From assembly GCA_947306025.1 (NCBI GenBank), contig CAMZFJ010000024.1:1-11912 (forward strand): a DNA stretch of 11,912 bases, given 5' to 3'. Of this stretch, positions 1 to 6,335 are shown piece by piece. A model generated the notes under the pieces. It had not been told where the DNA came from, did no database searches, and saw only the letters and a list, made by a program, of their open reading frames with translations. The stretch comes from an uncultured Fibrobacter sp. (lineage in GTDB: Bacteria > Fibrobacterota > Fibrobacteria > Fibrobacterales > Fibrobacteraceae). The translations under genes and the position numbers were made by a program. Positions within the stretch are counted from its first letter, which is position 1. Each line of letters begins with the position of its first letter.

Positions 1-769
1 CTTCATTCGGCACGAACATGAGCACATACGGCACCGCATGCGGCACCACCTTCGGGTAATTCTTATCAGCAAGTTCATCGACATGCTTTACAATACTTGC
101 CAAATTTTCCTTGCATGCAGCCTCGCGCGCTTCGTCGTTTTCTGCAGAAACATAATCCGTGTAAGCCGTAAGCGAAACCTTCGAATCGACAATCACATTC
201 GAGCCATCAGAACATTTCACGACAACATCAGGGCGCAATTCACGTCCGTTTTCATCCGTATAGCTTTTTTGCGTAAAGTATTCCAAATTTTCGCGCAAGC
301 CGCTGTCGCTTAAAATATTCGCAAGCACAACTTCGCCCCAATCGCCTTGCACCTTGCCACGATTCTTGAGCGCATCCGCAAGATTTTCGGCATCAATCCC
401 AAGCTTTCTAGATTGTTCTACCATCGTCTTGATAGCGCCATTCAGTTCCGCAATATTCTTGTCGTTGCCTTCTTTTGCACGCCCGAGCATTTCGCGCATG
501 TTGTCGAGTTCCTTGAGCAAAGGCTTTGTAAACGTTTCCATGTGCTCGCGATTTTCGCCTTTAAATTCCTCACTGCGTTCCTTGAGGAGTCTCGCAGAAA
601 CCGCTTCGAATTGCGACTTCATCGCCGAAAGTTCCGCATTGAAAAGCGCCTCGCGATCTGCATGGACAGAACGCCCCATTTTGTGCGCCACAAGCGCCCC
701 CACCAAAATACCAATCGCAAAAGCAAAAACCGCAACCGCCGCCACAATCAAATAAGTCGTATCCATCAT
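1..769 (-). CDS. rmuC: RmuC family protein (DNA recombination), N-terminal part, cut by window edge
   Basis: The visible 256 residues begin with a membrane-spanning helix (about residues 5-28), followed by a charged helical, probably coiled-coil region (about 35-125). The start of the RmuC core domain follows: QGDWGEVVLANIL at 141-153, RPDVVVKC at 179-186, VDSKVSL at 194-200 and YPKVVPHAVPYVLMFVPNE at 238-256, all typical of the family. RmuC proteins are predicted to have a PD-(D/E)XK-type nuclease fold, and E. coli rmuC limits recombination at inverted repeats. The exact reaction is not settled. The membrane anchor suggests a cytoplasmic domain held at the inner membrane. Two ATG codons are adjacent (767-769 and 764-766). 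A GAGG at 774-777 lies 4 bases from the first and 7 from the second, so the second may be the true start. The gene is divergent from the plus-strand gene at 880. Confidence 0.93.
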   Translation of the reverse strand, partial: MMDTTYLIVAAVAVFAFAIGILVGALVAHKMGRSVHADREALFNAELSAMKSQFEAVSARLLKERSEEFKGENREHMETFTKPLLKELDNMREMLGRAKEGNDKNIAELNGAIKTMVEQSRKLGIDAENLADALKNRGKVQGDWGEVVLANILSDSGLRENLEYFTQKSYTDENGRELRPDVVVKCSDGSNVIVDSKVSLTAYTDYVSAENDEAREAACKENLASIVKHVDELADKNYPKVVPHAVPYVLMFVPNE

Positions 770-773
770 TTTA

Positions 774-777
774 CCTC
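774..777 (-). promoter_or_regulatory. Shine-Dalgarno GAGG of rmuC
   Basis: GAGG on the minus strand lies 4 bases before the first of two tandem ATG codons and 7 before the second. The spacing slightly favours the second ATG (764-766) as the start of RmuC. Confidence 0.6.
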
Positions 778-781
778 AGTC

Positions 782-789
782 CAAATATA
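782..789 (-). promoter_or_regulatory. Putative -7 promoter element TATATTTG for rmuC
   Basis: TATATTTG exactly fits the TAnnTTTG element known for the primary sigma factor of Bacteroidota. It ends 12 bases before the rmuC ATG, leaving a leader just long enough for the GAGG. I see no clear TTTG partner 19-21 bases upstream. The same kind of element precedes five other genes here, which raises confidence. Confidence 0.55.
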
Positions 790-828
790 TAAATAGTCCA
801 TGTCTAATTCTGACATTTAAGACCTTTT

Positions 829-849
829 GCAGAATGCAGTCGGCAGAAT
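829..849 (+). repeat. Three tandem 7-base units in the divergent promoter region
   Basis: GCAGAAT (829-835), GCAGTCG (836-842) and GCAGAAT (843-849) lie end to end between the two divergent promoter elements, 18 bases upstream of the plus-strand one. Units 1 and 3 are identical. They could be a regulator site with two outer half-sites or a short relic of the heptamer repeats at 6082-6335. With only three units, chance is possible. Confidence 0.35.
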
Positions 850-866
850 TTCCGAACTAAATTAAC

Positions 867-874
867 TATCTTTA
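867..874 (+). promoter_or_regulatory. Putative -7 promoter element TATCTTTA for the gene at 880
   Basis: TATCTTTA (TAnnTTT pattern) ends 5 bases before the ATG at 880-882, and no Shine-Dalgarno is present. If used, transcription would start at or almost at the ATG, giving a leaderless message. The spacing matches that seen for the UbiA and polymerase genes. Confidence 0.45.
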
Positions 875-879
875 TTGCA

Positions 880-1281
880 ATGGATTACGAATACAGCGTC
901 ATTGGTTCTATTTTCTGCAACGCAGACACACTTGCCGTCACCGCGGATTCCGAATTCACGTACAAAAGCTACAAGTTTTCGCTCCGCAAATTCAGCAATC
1001 GCATCAGCGTAAGCCTTCGCGACATTACAAGCAGCACCACCGACGATATTCCAGATGCAGTAAATACAACCAACATCAGCAACATCTGTCAAAACATCCC
1101 CGAAGCAGACGTCACCGAAGTTTGCAAAATCCTCTCTGAGAAATTCGCCTGTACCGTATCCATGCGCAAAGGCTACGAAGTCTACGGCAACGCCAATGTT
1201 TTCAACGGTGGCTCCGACTACGAAGTCATCGAAGAAAAATGGTTCACCGTTGAGTTCGACAACGGCATTCAAAAAAACTAA
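880..1281 (+). CDS. Hypothetical protein, 133 aa
   Basis: I do not recognise this protein. It is the only plus-strand gene in the window. Codon use supports it: third positions favour C in ATC, TTC, GAC, AAC, TAC and GGC, as in its neighbours. The overlapping minus-strand frame (862-1308) gives a low-complexity product and would intrude on the kinase gene. The protein has no signal peptide or membrane helix. It alternates hydrophobic and polar residues (e.g. YEYSVIGSIF near the start, EEKWFTVEFDNG near the end), suggesting a small, mostly beta cytoplasmic domain, with one helical stretch near 75-90 (DVTEVCKILSEKFACTV). The start has a TAnnTTT element 5 bases upstream and no ribosome-binding site. 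Its TAA (1279-1281) overlaps the TAG of the convergent kinase (1278-1280). Confidence 0.7.
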   Translation: MDYEYSVIGSIFCNADTLAVTADSEFTYKSYKFSLRKFSNRISVSLRDITSSTTDDIPDAVNTTNISNICQNIPEADVTEVCKILSEKFACTVSMRKGYEVYGNANVFNGGSDYEVIEEKWFTVEFDNGIQKN

Positions 1282-4200
1282 CGGAAGAATTTCGCAAGGG
1301 TCGCGCAAAGCACTTCAACATCCACAGGCTTTGCCACGTGATCGTTCATGCCGGCATCCATTGCGGCACGTTTGTCTTCGTCAAACGCATTCGCCGTCAT
1401 CGCTATAATCGGCACATCCGAAACGCCCTTCTTTTTCATAGCTCTAATCTGACGAGTCGTTTCATAACCGTCAATACCCGGCATCTGGATATCCATCAAA
1501 ATAGCATCGTACTCGATCGATGAATACTTGAGTTTTTCTACAGCAAGGTCTCCACGTTCCATCGCCGTCACTTCAATACCGCGATCTTCAAGGATTTCCG
1601 TAGAAATTTCACGGTTGAGTACATTATCTTCAACAAGCATCACCTTTCGGCCTGTAAAGTCGTATTTTTTCGGCTCATTCGAGAGTTCTTCAAATTCAGA
1701 CATCGATTCCGACGAGCAACCACAGAACTTTTGCAATATGCTATGCAAATCCGACGGGAACAAAGGCTTTGCAAAGAACGATGTTACACCCGCTTCAAAA
1801 GCTTCCTTTTCTATATCAATCCAATCATACGAAGTCAGCACGACAATCGGCGTGGTCATTCCGATAACTTTGCGAATCTGGCGTGTAATCTGGATTCCCT
1901 TCATTTCCGGCATATTCCAGTCAATTAGAATCAGGCCGTAATTATCGTTTGCAGCGCGAGAGTTTTCAATGTAGGCCAAAGCCTCGTCACCCGACATACA
2001 CAAATCAAAACGCAAACCTTCTTTCTTTAACGCCGCATCTACAGTTCTACAGATATTCGGTCGATCGTTCACGATCAAGCAATGGAAACCTGCGAACTTT
2101 CCATTCACCACAGAAGTTGCAGGCTTTTCACAAAGCTTAAACTTAAAGGTCATGAAAACTTCCGTTCCCACCTGTTCTCGGCTCGAAACCTCAATAGTCC
2201 CACCCATCATATCTATGATGTTCTTCGTGATGGACATGCCAAGGCCGGTTCCCTGAATACCGCTTACCGTCGATGAATTCACGCGAGTAAACGGTGCAAA
2301 AATTTGCTTCAAGAAATCCTCATTCATACCGATACCGTTATCTTTCACCAAGAATTCATAAATGGCGTAGCCCGGCTCGGCAGAAACTTCCTTGACATTC
2401 ATCAAGACGACACCTTTTTCAGGCGTGTACTTAATGGCATTGGAAACAACATTCAACAAAACTTGATTCAGGCGCAATTTATCGCACATGATCATTTCAT
2501 TATGAACATTTTCCAGTTCAACAATGAATTGCTGCCCACGAGAACGAACATCCGAAAGAACAATTCCCTTTAGCATGTGGATAATATCCGCAAGGCTTTC
2601 CGGACGATTCGTAATATTCATCTTTCCCGATTCAATGCGACTCATATCGAGAACATCATTGATGAGCGAAAGCAAATGCTCCGACGACCGGCTAATTTTC
2701 GAAAGGTAATCAGCAACTTGTTCCTTATTGTCGATATGTTCCGTTGCAAGCCCCGTAAAACCGATAATCGCATTCATCGGCGTACGGATATCATGGCTCA
2801 TATTGTTGAGGAAGGTTGTCTTTGCACGGCTTGCAGAATTTGCCATCAAAAGCGCTTTTTCCAAAGCCTCTTTATCCTTTTTCTGCTTACGCGTTTCTTC
2901 ATCAACGCTATGGAAGCCCGCAACAATCTGCACCGGGTTCGTCGCCGTCAACACAAATTTAATTTGCCAATATTCAATACGCCCTAAAACATCAGCCTTG
3001 AAATTGACATAATAGGCGTTCTTGCTTTTGAGATTTTCAAGAATCACGTCTCTACGGGTAGACTTCAAGAACAATTCGTAATCATCTCTACATACAAACT
3101 TTTCAACAATTACACCGAGACGTTCATTAAATCCCTTGATTTTATCCCACTCTGGGAATACACGCGGGAAAAGATCCGTACAACGGTAAACGTTTTCACG
3201 CATGGAAACAGCATCAATATAACACACCAAGTCAAAGTCTTCGGCAAGGCCCTGGATCACAGCCTGTTGCTGGATTTCCTTACGCAAGACATCATCCTTA
3301 TCGGCAAAGCCTAGCGCTGCAAATTTCGGATGGTTCGAATCACCCACTTTCACAAACTTCATTTCGCAATAGCGATTGAGGAAGTTCACGTACATGGTCT
3401 CAAAGCTTTTTCGTTTCGAAAGTTGCTCGCGAATATTCTTGATGGATCCGGCTTGGAGCATTCGATTCTTGTAAATGCCACTTACAAACTTATCTACATA
3501 AACAGAATACGCCGCCGAATACTTGACATTGCGCTTGAACGTTTCGCCAAAAGAATTCGCAGTCGTCTTATTCATGGAATAAGGCGTAATCTCTTCTGTT
3601 TCAAGATTGATGTAATAAACCGATGTGTATTCAGCAGAAAGCGCTTCAATAATGGAAATATTGCGTTCCAGTTCTTCTTTCTGTTCCGCAATCATCTTGT
3701 TCAGCTGGATTTTTTCGGCGCGTTTTTTATCCACAACAGAAAACGTCATAATGACAAGAGTCGCGACACCATTCCGACGTTCCACAACCTGCATTACAAA
3801 ACTCAGCCACGGATCCTTAAAACGGGATGCCTTAAAGAGCAATTCACGACGATCATCATAAGCCAGCAATCGCTGGATATACTGCGGGCTTGCAAGACGA
3901 AGCCATTCATCCTTGTATTCGCTATCGACAAGTTGCACCATTCTATAAGCGCGATAAGAACAAGTGCTACGCTGCCTTTTATCGCCAAAATCAACTTTCT
4001 TCGATGGCAAAATTTCACGGGCCGTATCATTCGACAAATCGCAAAGGAGGATTGCCTCGTATTCCGCCATAATTTTTTCATGCACAAAGCGGGCACTGAC
4101 TTCTTCATCGCGGTCGGCAAAAGCAACAACCATCGCCGTCGGCTCTTCGTTCACAGCATTGACCTTGACAAACTTCATTTCGCTGTAACGCACTTGCCCA

Positions 4201-5756
4201 GCGAGATTCGAACGGAAAAGAGCGACATAAGTCTTATTATTTCTAAGGAAAGCCTTGATATTTCTGATATCGCCAGCCTCAAGCATTCTCTCTTTATCGG
4301 CATCGTAAACAAAGTCGTGTACAAAATGCAAATATGCATCATTATACTTTATTCCATCTTTTAACATTGCACCGTAATAATGCCTTGACATCTCGTTCAT
4401 GGAATACGGAATCACTTCATCCGTTAAAAGATTGATATACATGACCGATGAATATTCTGACGCCAGCACATCGATAATCGAAAGGTTGACTTCCAATTCT
4501 TTTTTCTGGTGTTCCAGTTTTTCGTTCATGCTAAGACGTTCAGATTGGTCCCTATCTATCGAAGTACTCGTCAACACGAGCGTTACCGGGACACCATCAA
4601 TTCTGTCCAGAACTCTAAACACACTTCGGCACCAAAAGAAAGAGCCATCTTCAGTCAAATGCTTAAAGATTAACTCACGACTATCATCTTTTGCAAATAG
4701 TTGCTTTAGGTAATTGACATCACCCAATTTTTTCCATTGTTCATGATGATCTTTGTGAACAAAAGTCAGCGCATTGCTAAAGGCTTCACCGTAACTATAA
4801 ACTTCCTTTGCTTTATCAACCATGTTATACTTAGACTGGCGAACAACATGGACCAAAACTTCTTCAAGATCAATAAGATAAATACTTGCAAATTCATCGC
4901 GAACTTTTTCATTGATTTTTTGAGTAATGACCTCTTCATTTTTATTGACAAAGCCCACCAAAAATTCATTTTCTTCGCCAATATCAAAACGCATCACGCG
5001 GACTTCGTACCAGCGAGCATACCCAAGCGCAATATCACGGAACAAATAACGGAAGCTGTGTTCATGAGAAAGGCGTTCAAGAATACGTTTCCTATCAAGA
5101 CCTTCACGTATCATCTTACGATCGGCCGGATGGATTACATTCATGGCAACAAATTCACCGGTACTTTGCAAGTTTCCTTCAAGCGGGAAAAAGCCTTTAA
5201 GTTCTTCCTTGCAATAAAGCGTTCTAAACGTATTCCTTGTCGGATTAAAGACAAACACAGATTCCACTTGCTCGCCAAACTTCATGACAATGCTTTCGTT
5301 GAGATGGCGATCTAGTTCGTAGCGCTGTTTTGAACGAATGTCGCGGTCGACATTGCGCAGTCGCATCACAATCCCTTTAAGCGCTTTGGATTCATCACGG
5401 TCCGCAAAGAAGCCCATTTGGAAATACACTTCTTTGCCGTCAATATCACACTTAAAAGGAACTACATACTGCGTTTTCTTTTCAAGATTTTCTAGAATAA
5501 TTTCACGACGAGTACTTTTATAAAAAACTTCGCGATCACTATCACAAACAAAATTATTGCAAAGAATATCCAAACGTTTATGGAAATTGCACTCACCCTG
5601 AAGAGCAGGAACACGAGTCACAAGAAACGGGCTTATATGAAAGATCTCAACATCGTCATCTTCAGGATTTTTTTTCAAGTCAACGTAGCAAACACAATCA
5701 TATTCATCCGCTATGGATTCAATGATTGCATTACCCTTCAAATCTTTTCTTATCAT
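1278..5756 (-). CDS. Hybrid sensor histidine kinase with seven PAS-like modules and two receiver domains, 1492 aa
   Basis: This is a cytoplasmic hybrid histidine kinase: there is no signal peptide or membrane helix. Its N-terminal ~955 residues are seven PAS-like sensor modules of three recurring types. Type A lies at about 11-140, 426-553, 701-825 and 834-953; type B at about 155-275 (HPADRKMI); type C at about 284-405 and 558-680. The transmitter follows: H-box SHDIRTPMN with phospho-accepting H988, N-box around N1106, G1 box DNGIGM (1139-1144), F-box FAPF (1153-1156) and G2 box GTGLGM (1169-1174). Receiver 1 (about 1221-1345) has D1279, T1308 and K1330, but its acidic pair is N1230-D1231. 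Receiver 2 (about 1369-1492) has E1376-D1377, D1422, T1454 and K1476. It probably relays phosphate to an output regulator not in this window. The ligand is unknown. The start has AGGA 10 bases upstream and a TATATTTTG promoter element. Confidence 0.95.
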   Translation of the reverse strand: MIRKDLKGNAIIESIADEYDCVCYVDLKKNPEDDDVEIFHISPFLVTRVPALQGECNFHKRLDILCNNFVCDSDREVFYKSTRREIILENLEKKTQYVVPFKCDIDGKEVYFQMGFFADRDESKALKGIVMRLRNVDRDIRSKQRYELDRHLNESIVMKFGEQVESVFVFNPTRNTFRTLYCKEELKGFFPLEGNLQSTGEFVAMNVIHPADRKMIREGLDRKRILERLSHEHSFRYLFRDIALGYARWYEVRVMRFDIGEENEFLVGFVNKNEEVITQKINEKVRDEFASIYLIDLEEVLVHVVRQSKYNMVDKAKEVYSYGEAFSNALTFVHKDHHEQWKKLGDVNYLKQLFAKDDSRELIFKHLTEDGSFFWCRSVFRVLDRIDGVPVTLVLTSTSIDRDQSERLSMNEKLEHQKKELEVNLSIIDVLASEYSSVMYINLLTDEVIPYSMNEMSRHYYGAMLKDGIKYNDAYLHFVHDFVYDADKERMLEAGDIRNIKAFLRNNKTYVALFRSNLAGQVRYSEMKFVKVNAVNEEPTAMVVAFADRDEEVSARFVHEKIMAEYEAILLCDLSNDTAREILPSKKVDFGDKRQRSTCSYRAYRMVQLVDSEYKDEWLRLASPQYIQRLLAYDDRRELLFKASRFKDPWLSFVMQVVERRNGVATLVIMTFSVVDKKRAEKIQLNKMIAEQKEELERNISIIEALSAEYTSVYYINLETEEITPYSMNKTTANSFGETFKRNVKYSAAYSVYVDKFVSGIYKNRMLQAGSIKNIREQLSKRKSFETMYVNFLNRYCEMKFVKVGDSNHPKFAALGFADKDDVLRKEIQQQAVIQGLAEDFDLVCYIDAVSMRENVYRCTDLFPRVFPEWDKIKGFNERLGVIVEKFVCRDDYELFLKSTRRDVILENLKSKNAYYVNFKADVLGRIEYWQIKFVLTATNPVQIVAGFHSVDEETRKQKKDKEALEKALLMANSASRAKTTFLNNMSHDIRTPMNAIIGFTGLATEHIDNKEQVADYLSKISRSSEHLLSLINDVLDMSRIESGKMNITNRPESLADIIHMLKGIVLSDVRSRGQQFIVELENVHNEMIMCDKLRLNQVLLNVVSNAIKYTPEKGVVLMNVKEVSAEPGYAIYEFLVKDNGIGMNEDFLKQIFAPFTRVNSSTVSGIQGTGLGMSITKNIIDMMGGTIEVSSREQVGTEVFMTFKFKLCEKPATSVVNGKFAGFHCLIVNDRPNICRTVDAALKKEGLRFDLCMSGDEALAYIENSRAANDNYGLILIDWNMPEMKGIQITRQIRKVIGMTTPIVVLTSYDWIDIEKEAFEAGVTSFFAKPLFPSDLHSILQKFCGCSSESMSEFEELSNEPKKYDFTGRKVMLVEDNVLNREISTEILEDRGIEVTAMERGDLAVEKLKYSSIEYDAILMDIQMPGIDGYETTRQIRAMKKKGVSDVPIIAMTANAFDEDKRAAMDAGMNDHVAKPVDVEVLCATLAKFFR
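3282..4085 (-). repeat. Second copy of a duplicated C-A sensor pair within the kinase
   Basis: This encodes kinase residues 558-825. The order is a type C PAS-like module, a short helical linker (EKIQLNKMIAEQKEELERN) and a type A module opening with SIIEALSAEYTSVYYINLET and then PYSMN. It is clearly homologous to residues 284-553, encoded at 4098-4907, in the same order and with a near-identical linker. Internal duplication is the simplest explanation. Confidence 0.75.
4098..4907 (-). repeat. First copy of a duplicated C-A sensor pair within the kinase
   Basis: This encodes kinase residues 284-553. A type C module is joined by the linker ERLSMNEKLEHQKKELEVN to a type A module opening with SIIDVLASEYSSVMYINLLT and then PYSMN. 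The partner copy is at 3282-4085. The linker-to-PYSMN boundary is the best-conserved part of the two copies. Confidence 0.75.
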
Positions 5757-5771
5757 GTCTGACCAATCCTA

Positions 5772-5780
5772 CAAAATATA
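5772..5780 (-). promoter_or_regulatory. Putative -7 promoter element TATATTTTG for the hybrid kinase
   Basis: TATATTTTG lies 15 bases before the ATG at 5754-5756. The short leader contains AGGATTGG, giving a weak Shine-Dalgarno. No TTTG lies at the 19-21 base spacing; a TTTG at 5791-5794 is too close. Confidence 0.5.
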
Positions 5781-5862
5781 TGAAAAAAAGCAAAAAAGCT
5801 AAGATTTTCCAACAGAACATGCGACAAGCGTCACAAATACTTTAAAGTCTGTTTTTTACGTC

Positions 5863-6078
5863 TTAAAAGTCCATATTTTCTAGCATTTTTTCGTCGCGAT
5901 TGTCTTCTAAATGGCGTTCAGCGGTCTCTGCTATTTTGGCGTTATGACCACGTAAAGCAGCAAACGGGCTAAATATTTTAGCACGAGATTCAATCGACAT
6001 CCGCGGATGCTTCATCAAGAAATTCCAATCGTCCCGCGGGTAAGGCAAATCGATTATATCTTTGTAGTTGTCGAGCAT
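5863..6078 (-). CDS. YolD-like protein, 71 aa
   Basis: This small soluble protein has the core HPRMSIESRAKIFSPFAALRGH (about residues 24-45; first part HPRMSIESRAKIF), characteristic of YolD-like proteins. It is followed by a charged C-terminal helix. YolD-like genes usually lie beside UvrX/YqjW-type Y-family polymerases and are thought to play a part comparable to UmuD of polymerase V, perhaps controlling access to the lesion. The polymerase is here too, just upstream on the same strand, which supports the assignment. The unusual point is the 257-base repeat-filled gap between them, with a hairpin just after the polymerase stop. The ATG (6076-6078) has no Shine-Dalgarno and no TAnnTTT element; heptamer repeats run almost to the start codon. 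An intact frame and a conserved core argue that the gene is still functional. Confidence 0.8.
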   Translation of the reverse strand: MLDNYKDIIDLPYPRDDWNFLMKHPRMSIESRAKIFSPFAALRGHNAKIAETAERHLEDNRDEKMLENMDF

Positions 6079-6081
6079 AAT

Positions 6082-6133
6082 GCAGTGATTAGTGGTTAGT
6101 AAACAGTATGCAGTGGTTAGTGATTAGTGGTTA
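6082..6133 (+). repeat. Heptamer array GTGRTTA in two blocks
   Basis: Two 19-base blocks, GCAGTGATTAGTGGTTAGT (6082-6100) and GCAGTGGTTAGTGATTAGT (6110-6128), differ at two positions and are offset by 28 bases. Each is built of tandem GTGRTTA heptamers, two in the first block and three in the second (to 6133). Read on the minus strand this forms the region just before the YolD-like ATG, and it is almost free of G (TAACCACTAATCACTAACCA at its upstream end). Confidence 0.85.
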
Positions 6134-6139
6134 TTTTTA

Positions 6140-6167
6140 GACGAGAGACGAAAGACGAGAGAGAGAA
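6140..6167 (+). repeat. Heptamer array GACGARA, polypurine
   Basis: GACGAGA (6140-6146), GACGAAA (6147-6153), GACGAGA (6154-6160) and the degenerate GAGAGAA (6161-6167) lie end to end. The tract is nearly all purine on the plus strand. The word is unrelated to the neighbouring GTGRTTA array but has the same 7-base period. Confidence 0.8.
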
Positions 6168-6207
6168 ATAATCGTGGTTTCGGCGCAGTTACCAGATGTT
6201 AGTTAGT

Positions 6208-6270
6208 AGTTACTAGAGATTCTTTAGTTACTAGAATTCTTAATATGAAATTCTCTAGTAACTAGTAACT
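6208..6270. repeat. Inverted repeat with two competing left arms
   Basis: AGTTACTAGAGA (6208-6219) is perfectly complementary to TCTCTAGTAACT (6252-6263), a 12-bp stem. A second left arm, AGTTACTAGAATT (6226-6238), can pair with the same right arm: 13 bp with a two-base bulge and a 10-base loop. A further AGTAACT follows at 6264-6270. The two left arms cannot both pair with the right arm at once. Confidence 0.7.
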
Positions 6271-6284
6271 CGGAACTCATAACT

Positions 6285-6297
6285 GTTGCGAAGCAAC
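6285..6297 (-). terminator. Small hairpin GTTGC-TTC-GCAAC, terminator-like
   Basis: A 5-bp stem with a three-base loop lies 38 bases after the polymerase stop. It is followed by AGTTATG rather than a U run, so termination by this hairpin alone would be weak. It is the second of two hairpin modules downstream of the polymerase. Confidence 0.4.
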
Positions 6298-6309
6298 CTC
6301 AGTAACTCC

Positions 6310-6335
6310 AAACTCAAAACTGCGGCAAAGCCGCA
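6310..6335 (-). terminator. Probable intrinsic terminator of the Y-family polymerase gene
   Basis: The hairpin TGCGGC-TTT-GCCGCA begins on the base after the polymerase TGA (6336-6338). A T-rich tail, GTTTTGAGTTT (6320-6310), follows. The stem is short (6 bp) but GC-rich. If it works, it would cut the YolD-like gene off from polymerase transcription. Confidence 0.55.

Larger units (their letters stand above)
6250..6335 (-). repeat. Two tandem copies of a hairpin plus AGTTNNN heptamer module
   Basis: Read on the minus strand, copy 1 is a hairpin (6335-6321) running into heptamers AGTTTTG, AGTTTGG and AGTTACT (6321-6301). Copy 2 is a hairpin (6297-6285) running into AGTTATG, AGTTCCG, AGTTACT, AGTTACT and AGAGAAT (6284-6250). 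The first three heptamers of the two copies agree at 18 of 21 positions. The hairpin stems differ in sequence, so structure rather than sequence has been kept. Confidence 0.75.

Noticed and set aside
862..1308. Minus-strand open frame of 148 codons opposite the gene at 880
   Set aside because: It mirrors the plus-strand gene, gives a compositionally odd product and would overlap the end of the kinase. Codon use and promoter position favour the plus strand.
3330..4364. Plus-strand open frame of 344 codons inside the kinase
   Set aside because: The minus strand encodes continuous, recognisable sensor modules here. The plus-strand product resembles no protein and is a codon-bias shadow.
6082..6335. 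CRISPR array
   Set aside because: The repeats are 7-base words without unique spacers of constant length, and there are no cas genes.
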